Of a stretch of DNA of 36,290 bases, positions 14,332-21,246 are shown in pieces. The stretch is from positions 298,322 to 334,611 of the forward strand of contig NZ_RDBL01000006.1 in assembly GCF_008042035.1 (NCBI RefSeq). Direction: 5' to 3'. The notes beneath the pieces are model-generated. The model saw only the letters and a program-made list of their open reading frames with translations. It was not told the origin of the DNA and searched no databases. Numbering within the stretch: position 1 is the stretch's first letter; the number at the start of each line of letters is the position of its first letter. A program made the translations under genes and the position numbers. Origin of the DNA: Streptomyces sp. col6. GTDB taxonomy: Bacteria; Actinomycetota; Actinomycetes; Streptomycetales; Streptomycetaceae.

Positions 14332-15995
14332 GCCCCACCGGCCCCGCCGCATCCGATTTCCCGGTCCTGTCCGCAGGCCACGTCACCTTCCTCGGCGCCG
14401 GCCCCGGCGACCCGGGACTGCTGACCCTGCGCGCCGTCGAGGCGCTGGCGAACGCGGACGTTCTCGTCGCCGAGCCGGATGTTCTCGGCGTCGTCCGCTG
14501 CCATGCGCGGGCAGGCGTAAGCACGCCTGAGCTGACGGTTGTTGACGCGCAGTCAACAGCCGCCGGGGTTCCCGTTCTCAGGGATGCGGCCAATCTTGTC
14601 ATGGAGGCCGCGAAGGGCGGCAGGCGGGTCGTCCGTGCCGTGGCCGGTGACCCCGGCCTGGACGGGTACGCGGCCGGCGAGATGCTGGCCTGCGCCACCG
14701 CCGGTATCCCCTTCGAGGTCGTGCCGGGCGTCGCCAACGTCGTGGGGGTGCCCGCGTACGCCGGGGTGCCGCTGCGGGACGCCCAGGGCGCGGACGTACG
14801 GTTCGTCGACGCCCGTACGGCCGACGACCGCTGCTGGAGCGAGGTCGGCGCGAGCGACGCCACGTGCGTCATCTCGACGTCGCTGGACGCGGTGGCCGCC
14901 GCCGCCGGTGAGCTGGTCTCGGCGGGCCGCAAGCCCGACACCCCGCTGACCGTGACGGCCGCCGGGACGACGACGCGCCAGCGCACCTGGACGGCGACCC
15001 TCGGGACGATCGCCCAGGTCTTCAAGCAGGGCAAGGTGCTGCCCTCGCCCGAGGGGCACCAGCCGGTCATAGCCGTGGTCGGGGAGCGCAGCTCCGCCGC
15101 CCAGCGCGACCAGCTCGCGTGGTTCGAGTCCAAGCCGATGTTCGGCTGGAAGGTCCTCGTGCCGCGTACGAAGGAGCAGGCGGCCTCGCTCTCCGACCAG
15201 CTGCGTTCCTACGGCGCGGTGCCGCACGAGGTGCCGACGATCGCCGTCGAGCCGCCGCGTACGCCCCAGCAGATGGAGCGCGCGGTCAAGGGCCTGGTCA
15301 CCGGCCGGTACGAGTGGATCGCCTTCACCAGCGTCAACGCCGTGAAGGCCGTCCGGGAGAAGTTCGAGGAGTACGGGCTCGACGCCCGCGCCTTCGCCGG
15401 GATCAAGGTCGCGGCCGTCGGTGAGCAGACCGCCGCCGCGCTGATCGACTTCGGTGTGAAGCCGGACCTGGTGCCTTCGGGCGAGCAGTCCGCCGCCGGG
15501 CTGCTTGAGGACTGGCCGCCGTACGACCCGGTCTTCGACCCGATCGACCGCGTCTTCCTGCCCCGCGCCGACATCGCCACCGAGACTCTGGTGGCCGGGC
15601 TGATCGAGCTGGGCTGGGAGGTCGACGACGTCACCGCGTACCGCACGGTCCGCGCCTCGCCGCCGCCCGCCGAGACCCGCGAGGCGATCAAGGGCGGCGG
15701 CTTCGACGCGGTCCTGTTCACCTCGTCCTCGACCGTGCGCAACCTGGTCGGCATCGCCGGCAAGCCGCACAACGTGACGGTCATCGCGTGTATCGGCCCG
15801 GCCACGGCGAAGACCGCCGAGGAGCACGGGCTGCGCGTGGACGTCCTGTCGCCGGAGCCCTCGGTGCACAAGCTGGCCGAGGCGCTGGCCGAGTTCGGCG
15901 CGCGGCGCCGGGACGCGGCGCGCGAGGCCGGTGATCCGGTGACGCGGCCCAGCGAGCGGCGTCCGGGTGCGCGGAGACGTCGTACGACGACCTGA
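14328..15995 (+). CDS. hemD: Fused uroporphyrinogen-III C-methyltransferase-like / uroporphyrinogen-III synthase
   Basis: This 555-aa bifunctional-type protein closes hydroxymethylbilane to uroporphyrinogen III through its C-terminal HemD domain, about residues 265-525, which carries FTSVNAVKAV and LFTSSSTVRNL. The N-terminal half resembles SUMT/CobA methyltransferases and opens with FLGAGPGDPGLLTLRAVEAL. The normal SUMT signature (GDPFxFGRGGEE) is replaced by AGDPGLDGYAAGE, and the YDRLVS block is also changed. Methyltransferase activity is therefore uncertain. TTG at 14328 overlaps the hemC stop as TTGA and has GGGGGAG 9 nt upstream. The C-terminal tail is Arg-rich. A hairpin follows at 16010-16042, so hemB probably has its own promoter. 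Confidence 0.92.
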   Translation: MSPTGPAASDFPVLSAGHVTFLGAGPGDPGLLTLRAVEALANADVLVAEPDVLGVVRCHARAGVSTPELTVVDAQSTAAGVPVLRDAANLVMEAAKGGRRVVRAVAGDPGLDGYAAGEMLACATAGIPFEVVPGVANVVGVPAYAGVPLRDAQGADVRFVDARTADDRCWSEVGASDATCVISTSLDAVAAAAGELVSAGRKPDTPLTVTAAGTTTRQRTWTATLGTIAQVFKQGKVLPSPEGHQPVIAVVGERSSAAQRDQLAWFESKPMFGWKVLVPRTKEQAASLSDQLRSYGAVPHEVPTIAVEPPRTPQQMERAVKGLVTGRYEWIAFTSVNAVKAVREKFEEYGLDARAFAGIKVAAVGEQTAAALIDFGVKPDLVPSGEQSAAGLLEDWPPYDPVFDPIDRVFLPRADIATETLVAGLIELGWEVDDVTAYRTVRASPPPAETREAIKGGGFDAVLFTSSSTVRNLVGIAGKPHNVTVIACIGPATAKTAEEHGLRVDVLSPEPSVHKLAEALAEFGARRRDAAREAGDPVTRPSERRPGARRRRTTT

Positions 15996-16009
15996 CCGGT
16001 CCGCGGCAC

Positions 16010-16042
16010 GGGCCCGGCTCCTCTCCGGAGGGGTTCGGGCCC
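16010..16042 (+). terminator. Hairpin after hemD
   Basis: GGGCCCG (16010-16016) pairs with CGGGCCC (16036-16042), with an inner CTCC/GGGG stem. It lies 15 bp after the hemD stop. A weak T-containing stretch follows. It probably ends the rex-hemACD transcript. Confidence 0.65.
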
Positions 16043-16091
16043 TGCTGCTTTCCCGGCATCGGTGTCGGTAAGAGCGTGGGGCGCGCGGGTC

Positions 16092-16097
16092 TAGTCT
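16092..16097 (+). promoter_or_regulatory. -10 box TAGTCT of a leaderless hemB promoter
   Basis: TAGTCT ends 6 nt before the ATG at 16104. A GAAGG abuts the ATG too closely to act as its ribosome-binding site. This supports a leaderless hemB mRNA, although GTG at 16110 with that GAAGG at 6 nt is an alternative. Confidence 0.5.
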
Positions 16098-16103
16098 CGA
16101 AGG

Positions 16104-17099
16104 ATGACTGTGTACGGAAACTTCCCCGGCTCGCGGCCCCGTCGGCTGCGGACGACCCCCGCGATGCGCCGGATGGTCGCCGAGACACGGCTCGATCCGG
16201 CCAACCTGATCCTGCCCGCCTTCGTCCGCGAGGGCATCGACGCCCCGGTCGCGATCTCGGCCATGCCCGGCGTGCAGCAGCACACCCTGGACACCCTGCG
16301 GAAGGCCGCCGTCGACGCGGTCTCGGCCGGGGTCTCGGGGATCATGCTGTTCGGTGTGCCGCTGGACGAGAAGAAGGACGGCCGGGGCACGGCGGGCACC
16401 GACCCGGACGGCATTCTCCAGGTCGCACTGCGCGCGGTGCGCGAGGAGGTCGGCGACGATCTCATCGTCATGTCGGACCTGTGCCTGGACGAGTTCACCG
16501 ACCACGGCCACTGCGGGGTGCTGACCGAGGACGGCCGCGTCGACAACGACGCGACCCTGGAGCGGTACGCGGAGATGGCCCAGGTCCAGGCCGATGCGGG
16601 CGCCCATGTGGTGGGCCCCAGCGGGATGATGGACGGGCAGGTCGGCGTCATCCGCGACGCGCTCGATCAGACGGGCCACGAGGACGTCTCGGTCCTCGCG
16701 TACACCGTGAAGTACTCCTCCGCGTTCTACGGCCCGTTCCGCGAGGCCGTCGGTTCCTCGCTCAAGGGCGACCGCAAGACCTACCAGCAGGACCCGGCCA
16801 ACATCCGGGAGTCCCTGCGCGAGCTGGCGCTCGACCTCGAAGAGGGCGCGGACATGGTCATGGTCAAGCCCGCCGGCCCGTACCTGGACATCGTGGCCAA
16901 GGTCGCCGAGGCGTCGGACGTGCCGGTCGCGGCGTACCAGATCAGCGGCGAGTACTCCATGATCGAGGCCGCTGCCGAGAAGGGCTGGATCGACCGGGAC
17001 GCGGCGATCATGGAGAGCCTGACCGGCATCCGCCGCGCGGGCGCCCAGCTGATCCTGACGTACTGGGCGACGGAGGTCGCGCAGCGGCTGCGGGGCTGA
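16104..17099 (+). CDS. hemB: Delta-aminolevulinic acid dehydratase (porphobilinogen synthase)
   Basis: This 331-aa TIM-barrel enzyme joins two 5-aminolevulinate molecules into porphobilinogen. The Schiff-base lysines are K203 in [14 protein letters not shown] and K255 in [12 protein letters not shown]. The metal loop reads [15 protein letters not shown]127 and C137 are kept, but the middle zinc cysteine of the classical C-x-C pattern is D129, a hybrid between zinc and magnesium types. The ATG is placed by a -10 box 6 nt upstream (leaderless); GTG at 16110 with GAAGG is an alternative and would drop two residues. It stands apart from rex-hemACD behind a hairpin but completes the same pathway. 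Confidence 0.96.
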   Translation: MTVYGNFPGSRPRRLRTTPAMRRMVAETRLDPANLILPAFVREGIDAPVAISAMPGVQQHTLDTLRKAAVDAVSAGVSGIMLFGVPLDEKKDGRGTAGTDPDGILQVALRAVREEVGDDLIVMSDLCLDEFTDHGHCGVLTEDGRVDNDATLERYAEMAQVQADAGAHVVGPSGMMDGQVGVIRDALDQTGHEDVSVLAYTVKYSSAFYGPFREAVGSSLKGDRKTYQQDPANIRESLRELALDLEEGADMVMVKPAGPYLDIVAKVAEASDVPVAAYQISGEYSMIEAAAEKGWIDRDAAIMESLTGIRRAGAQLILTYWATEVAQRLRG

Positions 17100-17108
17100 G
17101 CGGGCCGG

Positions 17109-17456
17109 TTACGGCCAGTCCACCAGGCCCATGAAGAGCGCCCAGGTCAGGAAGACGGTGACGGGAGCGGCCACGGCGAGGAGGATCGCGGTCGCCGGCC
17201 TGGTGCGGGTGCACACCCAGCTCGCGAGCAGCACGGCCAGGCTCAGGACCAGGCCGGCGCAGGAGACCGTCCAGGCGGTGTCGAAGCTCGCGTCGAAGCG
17301 GTCGGAGGCCTCGTCCGTGCACGAGTCGCAGGCCATCGGCGCCATCATGCTGTAGATCATCGCGAGGAACGCGAGCGGGAACGTCACCACCGTCGAGATG
17401 AGTGAGGCGATCCAGGTGTGCCGGGGGCGGTCGTCCGTGACGACGAGGTGCGACAT
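17109..17456 (-). CDS. Small membrane protein, function unknown
   Basis: This 115-aa protein has about three transmembrane segments: one following HTWIASL, one in TAWTVSCAGLVLSLAVLLAS, and one at the C-terminus ending WALFMGLVDWP. The loop after the first segment contains CDSC, a possible metal or disulfide pair. The ATG at 17456 has GGTGGA about 9 nt upstream; an in-frame ATG at 17492 preceded by TACGAC at 5 nt is an alternative start. It is convergent with hemB, 9 bp apart. I do not recognise the family; it looks like a Streptomyces-restricted membrane protein. Confidence 0.7.
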   Translation of the reverse strand: MSHLVVTDDRPRHTWIASLISTVVTFPLAFLAMIYSMMAPMACDSCTDEASDRFDASFDTAWTVSCAGLVLSLAVLLASWVCTRTRPATAILLAVAAPVTVFLTWALFMGLVDWP

Positions 17457-17504
17457 GCGTGCGATTCCACCAGGCCCGGCGACCCCGCACATGAGTCGTC
17501 GTAC

Positions 17505-18314
17505 TCAGTCGCCGCTCAGCCGGTCCGTGAAGTCGACGGCCTCGCGCACGTCCTCGTGCGGGTCCTGTGCCAGGCGCCGCAGCAGTGACTCGGTGCCGGG
17601 CGTCCGCCAGGAGGCCACCGCCTCGGCGAGGGCCGTGCGCACGGTGGGGTCCGGGTGGTCCGCGAGGCGGGCCACCTGTGCCAGCGGGCCGCGCCGGCGC
17701 ATGCCGAGCCAGTGCAGGGCCGCGCGCAGTTCGGCGGGGTCGCCGGGGTCGCCCGCCGCCTCGATCCGCCGGAGCAGGGCGGGGGTCGCGGGCGCGGGGC
17801 CGTCGACGGGGTGCGGGCGCCTCCGGCGCAGCCGCCGCGAGCCGTACTCGCCGCGCACCCGGCAGCCGTAACAGGTGCAGGGCTCCTTGCCGTTGGAGTC
17901 CGGGAAGTAGCGCCAGCCCGTCACCTGGCGGACCGCTCGTACGCGGTGGATCTCGGCCCGGGAGACGGGCCTCGGCACGAACACCTCCCAGCCGCGCGGG
18001 TCCTCCAGCGCGGCCGTCCTGCGCACCGCCTCGCTCGCGGGCACCTCGGTGTGGGCCCGGCCCGGCCGGTTGCTGTAGTGGCCGACCGTCACGGATTCGG
18101 TGTCGGGGAGCCGCAGATGGACGGCGACGAGTCCGCGCGGGCCGCCGTGCCGGGCGAGTTCGCGCAGCCACTGGTGGGTCAGGGTGTACGAGGGCAGGAC
18201 CGGGAAGCAGAACACACCCTTGCTGCCGTCGGCGCCCCGGCTCACGGCACGTATGCCGGATCTGCGGATGCGGGCCGCGTTCGCGGCGGGCGTCAGATGG
18301 ACGAACATGGCCAT
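17505..18314 (-). CDS. Unrecognised protein with ART-like N-terminus, Cys cluster and HEAT repeats
   Basis: This is a 269-aa soluble protein. The N-terminal approximately 140 residues begin MFVHLTPAANAARIRRSGI and contain GVFCFPVLPSYTLTHQWL and WEVFVPRPVSRAEIHRV. The H-x-T start, the Ile-Gly turn and the late VFVPxxVxxxEI resemble the layout of ADP-ribosyltransferase-like folds such as DarT/DUF4433, but this is pattern-level only. A C-x-C-x2-C cluster follows in EPCTCYGC. The C-terminal part (about 190-265) carries HEAT-like helices with ADHPDPTVRTALAEAV and AQDPHEDVREAV. The start at 18314 or 18308 (MFVHLTP) lacks a Shine-Dalgarno; TACGAT lies 7 nt upstream, so it is probably leaderless. The promoter mirrors that of the divergent DUF3224 gene. 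Function unknown. Confidence 0.7.
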   Translation of the reverse strand: MAMFVHLTPAANAARIRRSGIRAVSRGADGSKGVFCFPVLPSYTLTHQWLRELARHGGPRGLVAVHLRLPDTESVTVGHYSNRPGRAHTEVPASEAVRRTAALEDPRGWEVFVPRPVSRAEIHRVRAVRQVTGWRYFPDSNGKEPCTCYGCRVRGEYGSRRLRRRRPHPVDGPAPATPALLRRIEAAGDPGDPAELRAALHWLGMRRRGPLAQVARLADHPDPTVRTALAEAVASWRTPGTESLLRRLAQDPHEDVREAVDFTDRLSGD

Positions 18315-18318
18315 GGCG

Positions 18319-18378
18319 CCGATCGTAGGGCCCGTGCGGTTTCCACCGCCCGGTGTCGTACCCGGCCCCTACGATCGG
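18319..18378. promoter_or_regulatory. Mirrored divergent leaderless promoters in a 12-bp inverted repeat
   Basis: CCGATCGTAGGG (18319-18330) and CCCTACGATCGG (18367-18378) are perfect inverted copies 36 bp apart. Each carries TACGAT facing outward, exactly 7 nt before the ATG of one divergent gene (18314 minus, 18383 plus). A smaller inverted repeat, GCGGT-TTCC-ACCGC, lies between at 18336-18349. This predicts two leaderless transcripts controlled in the same way. Confidence 0.65.
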
Positions 18379-18382
18379 GCGC

Positions 18383-18796
18383 ATGAGAGCTTCCGGAACG
18401 TTCACCGTCAACTCCTTCGTGCCGTCCGAGCTGAAGCCCGAGCCCGAGGTGGCCACCGCGCTCCCGGTCGGCGTGGCGACGATCGTGAAGACCTTCGAGG
18501 GCGAGGTGACGGGGCGGTCGACGACGCTGTTCACCGCCGCCTTCGACCAGGAGAGCGGCGTCGGTACGTACATCGCCATGGAGTCGTTCGAGGGCGCGCT
18601 CGCCGGGCGCGAGGGGACGTTCAACTTCGTGCACGCGGCCTCGACCAGTGGCAGCGACCGGGCGAACGAGTTCTTCACCATCGTGCCGTCGAGCGGGACC
18701 GCCGCCCTCGCCGGGATCAGCGGGGGCGGCGGTCTCGCCGTCGACGAGGACGGCACGCACCGGATCTGGTTCGACTTCGAGGTCGCCGGTCAGTAG
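18383..18796 (+). CDS. DUF3224 domain-containing protein
   Basis: This 137-aa soluble protein is of the DUF3224 type, a small beta-barrel family with no known reaction. Typical features are the opening ASGTFTVNSF, the central TTLFTAAFDQESGVGTYIAM and the closing HRIWFDFEV. The start at 18383 lacks a ribosome-binding site; TACGAT ends 7 nt upstream, so the mRNA is probably leaderless. It is divergent from the ART-like/HEAT gene and shares mirrored promoter sequence with it. Its 3' end overlaps the convergent lipoprotein gene by 7 nt. Confidence 0.85.
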   Translation: MRASGTFTVNSFVPSELKPEPEVATALPVGVATIVKTFEGEVTGRSTTLFTAAFDQESGVGTYIAMESFEGALAGREGTFNFVHAASTSGSDRANEFFTIVPSSGTAALAGISGGGGLAVDEDGTHRIWFDFEVAGQ

Positions 18797-19500
18797 GTGA
18801 GCGCGTCGGCCATCTCGCTCTGCCAGTAGGTGACGAAGCCGTTGTCGTCCCAGTAGGTCACACCGGGCAGCGTGAGTTCGACCGACGCGGAGTTGACGGG
18901 CCCGTCGTTGCGGTCGGCGAAGGTGACCCCGAGGTGCTTGCTCGGGTAGGGCTTGTTGCCGTTCGGCTCACCGGTCAGGCCGATCCCCGCGTACGCCGAC
19001 GTGCCCGGCGCCAGCGTCACCACGGCCTGCGGCTTGCTGTCCTGGAGCACCCGGAAGACCGCCTGCGCGCCGTCGAAGCGGAGCATCGGCGCGTGGTACG
19101 CGTAGCAGGGGCGGTCGCCCGTGTTGGTCACCGTGAGCAGCAGGTGGTTGATCGGGCGGCTCACCTTGGTGACGGTGACCTTCGTGTTCGCGCCGGTGCA
19201 GGTGACCGGGGTCTTCGGCTTCGGCTTGGGCTTGGGCTGGGCCGCGGGCGGGGTCTTTGTCTTCGTGGCGGCCGGGGCCTTCGGCTTGGAGTCGGCGGCC
19301 GGTTCGGTGTCCGTCGGGGACGTCGAGTCCTTCTCGGGCGCGGTCGAGGCCTCCGGCGTCGGCGAGCCGGCGCTGTCCTGGACGGACTCCGCCGGCTTCT
19401 TCGCGTCGGTGCCGTCGTTCCCGCCGCACGCCGTGAGCGACAGTGCGGCGAGCAGGGCGGTGGCCGTGAGGACGGTGGTGCGGATGCGGTTGCTGCGCAT
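18790..19500 (-). CDS. DUF4232 domain-containing lipoprotein
   Basis: This 236-aa secreted lipoprotein has a basic signal peptide and the lipobox LTAC with lipidated C25. A Thr/Pro/Lys-rich spacer (about residues 28-98, ending PKPKPKPKTP) is followed by a DUF4232 domain. That domain has the typical VTNTGDRPCYAYHAPML region and two cysteines (TCTGA and RPCYA) that may form a disulfide. It should sit on the outer face of the membrane; the role of DUF4232 is unknown. The ATG has GGGGAG about 9 nt upstream. It is convergent with the DUF3224 gene and divergent from the membrane-anchored XRE regulator, which may control it. Confidence 0.85.
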   Translation of the reverse strand: MRSNRIRTTVLTATALLAALSLTACGGNDGTDAKKPAESVQDSAGSPTPEASTAPEKDSTSPTDTEPAADSKPKAPAATKTKTPPAAQPKPKPKPKTPVTCTGANTKVTVTKVSRPINHLLLTVTNTGDRPCYAYHAPMLRFDGAQAVFRVLQDSKPQAVVTLAPGTSAYAGIGLTGEPNGNKPYPSKHLGVTFADRNDGPVNSASVELTLPGVTYWDDNGFVTYWQSEMADALTY

Positions 19501-19503
19501 GGT

Positions 19504-19839
19504 GGTACTCCCCGTGAGTGTGCTTGGTCCGTGGTCGTGGTTCGTGTGCTGCGGTCAGTTGTGGCAGATCAGGAGCAGGACGATCGCGGTTGTCACGATC
19601 ACCACCCCGATGGCCAGCGCATCGGTCAGCTCGATGCGGAAGAGGGTTCGCATGAAGCCGGTACCCCGTCGTCGCCGTGCTGTGCTGTGGTCTGGTCCGA
19701 GCTTGTGGCACGGCACATTCCGGCCGCAACGCCCGCCGCACCATTGGGGATGCTGGAATGCCTGCGCGTACTGTGACCTGGGCAGATTCCACGTCCCTGG
19801 AACGGTGATCCGGGACGGACCAGGAGGGGGAACGCCACA
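19504..19839. other. Divergent intergenic region between lipoprotein and XRE regulator
   Basis: This 336-bp stretch holds a possible 32-aa membrane ORF (19555-19653) and four copies of a GGAAT/ATTCC-type element between 19717 and 19802, including TTCCA-N6-TGGAA at 19787-19802. It also holds the ribosome-binding site AGGAGGGGG at 19822-19830. It is the likely control region for both neighbours. Confidence 0.5.
19555..19653 (-). CDS. Possible 32-aa single-pass membrane peptide
   Basis: The frame encodes MRTLFRIELTDALAIG followed by VVIVTTAIVLLLICHN: a short charged head and one continuous hydrophobic helix. It lies 54 bp upstream of the DUF4232 lipoprotein gene on the same strand and could be co-transcribed. 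The upstream GGGG is a weak ribosome-binding site. It could be a small membrane protein or a chance frame; no homologue is known to me. Confidence 0.35.
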   Translation of the reverse strand: MRTLFRIELTDALAIGVVIVTTAIVLLLICHN

Positions 19840-21204
19840 GTGGCGACGCCGGAGGCCGAGGAACTCGCGGCCCTGCTGAAGAAACTGAAGGGCCGTTCGG
19901 GGCGCAGTTACGGGGTGCTGGCCGGCCGGCTGCACGTCAGTACGTCGACGCTCCACCGGTACTGCAACGGGGACGCGGTACCGGGTGAGTTCGCGCCCAT
20001 GGAACGGTTCGCCCGCCTCTGCGGGGCCACGGCCGACGAGCTGGTGGAGGTCCACCGCCGGTGGATCCTGGCGGACGCGGCGCGGGGGCGGGGGAGGACG
20101 GAAGTAGCGGAGTCGGAGGCTCCGGTTCCGGCGCAACCGGCGGATCCCGAACCCGAGCCCGAACCCGAGCCCGAACCCGTACGCGTAGAGCCGGAGCCCG
20201 CGCCGCCGAAGCCCGCGCCCGCGGAGCCCGCGCCCGACTCCGTACGGGTCACCCCCGCCCCCGCGCCCTCCTCCCGCTGGCGCCGGGCGTCCGCCCGGAC
20301 GCGGGTGCTGCTCGCCGCCGCCGCGGTCGTCGCGCTCACCGTGCCCACCGCCGTGGTCATCGGCCGCTTCAAGGAGACCGGTTCGGACGCGGCCGTGGAC
20401 GTGCCGGGCGTGCGTAGCACCGGGGAGGGGAAGGGCGCCGACGCCGTGTCCGCGTCCCCGCACAGTCCTTCGCCGTCGTCCGGCGCGTCGAAGAGCCCGA
20501 GCGCCTCCGCGACCGCCGGGTCCGCCACCCCCTCCGTACGGTCGTCCCCGTCCGCCTCGCGCACCACCGGCGGGACGGAGAGCACGGCCGGGCGGCCGCC
20601 CACGGTGACCATCAGCTCGTACAACTGGGAGGAGCCCTGCGGGCAGTACTACCTGCTCGGCCACGACCCGAAGACCGTGCCGCCCCCGCCGCCGCCCAAC
20701 AGCACCCGGGGCTGGGCGCGGGCGCTCGGCGGGGTGGACGGCGGCAGCATGAAGCTGGAGCTGACCGTGCAGGGGACCTCCCAGCAGGCCGTCGTGCTGA
20801 ACGGCCTCCGGGTGAAGGTGCTGAGCCAGCGGGCCCCCGTGCAGCAGTCGGCGTTCTCGATGGGCGAGGGCTGCGGCAGCGGCATCGAGCCCCAGTCCTT
20901 CGACGTCGACCTGGACGACAGCCGCCCCTCGCTCACCCCGGTCGCGGGGAAGCAGGGCGACGAGACCGTGCCGGCCAAGGACTTCCCGTTCCGGGTGTCC
21001 TCCAGCGATGTGGAGGTCTTCGACCTGGACGCGCACGTGGAGGGCCACGACGTCAGCTGGTACCTGGAACTGGAGTGGAGCAGCGGCGGCCGCACGGGCA
21101 CTCTGCGCGTCGACGACGGCGGCAAGCCGTTCCGTACGAGCAGCATCGCGGGGCGGCCGGAGTACTACTACCGCTACGACACATCGGTGTGGGAGAAGCA
21201 CTGA
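19840..21204 (+). CDS. Membrane-anchored XRE-family regulator
   Basis: This 454-aa protein has an N-terminal helix-turn-helix (about residues 8-75). It has RSYGVLAGRLHVSTSTLHRY and ends in the actinobacterial VHRRWILADAARGRG. A Pro/Glu-rich linker with repeated Pro-Glu pairs (about 93-145) leads to one transmembrane segment at 153-175. A Ser/Thr-rich linker and a C-terminal extracytoplasmic domain of about 190 residues with two cysteines follow. This is a one-component transmembrane sensor-regulator layout: DNA binding inside, sensing outside. GTG at 19840 has AGGAGGGGG 9 nt upstream. Targets are unknown, but the divergent lipoprotein is an obvious candidate. A hairpin follows the gene. Confidence 0.82.
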   Translation: MATPEAEELAALLKKLKGRSGRSYGVLAGRLHVSTSTLHRYCNGDAVPGEFAPMERFARLCGATADELVEVHRRWILADAARGRGRTEVAESEAPVPAQPADPEPEPEPEPEPVRVEPEPAPPKPAPAEPAPDSVRVTPAPAPSSRWRRASARTRVLLAAAAVVALTVPTAVVIGRFKETGSDAAVDVPGVRSTGEGKGADAVSASPHSPSPSSGASKSPSASATAGSATPSVRSSPSASRTTGGTESTAGRPPTVTISSYNWEEPCGQYYLLGHDPKTVPPPPPPNSTRGWARALGGVDGGSMKLELTVQGTSQQAVVLNGLRVKVLSQRAPVQQSAFSMGEGCGSGIEPQSFDVDLDDSRPSLTPVAGKQGDETVPAKDFPFRVSSSDVEVFDLDAHVEGHDVSWYLELEWSSGGRTGTLRVDDGGKPFRTSSIAGRPEYYYRYDTSVWEKH

Positions 21205-21238
21205 GCGGTACGCGGCCCCCGGGGGACCGCGTACCGCT
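21204..21238. terminator. Bidirectional terminator between XRE and LAxTG genes
   Basis: AGCGGTACGCGG (21204-21215) and CCGCGTACCGCT (21227-21238) are perfect 12-bp inverted arms. They lie between the two convergent stop codons. No T-run is present. Confidence 0.75.
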
Positions 21239-21246
21239 CGGAGGGG

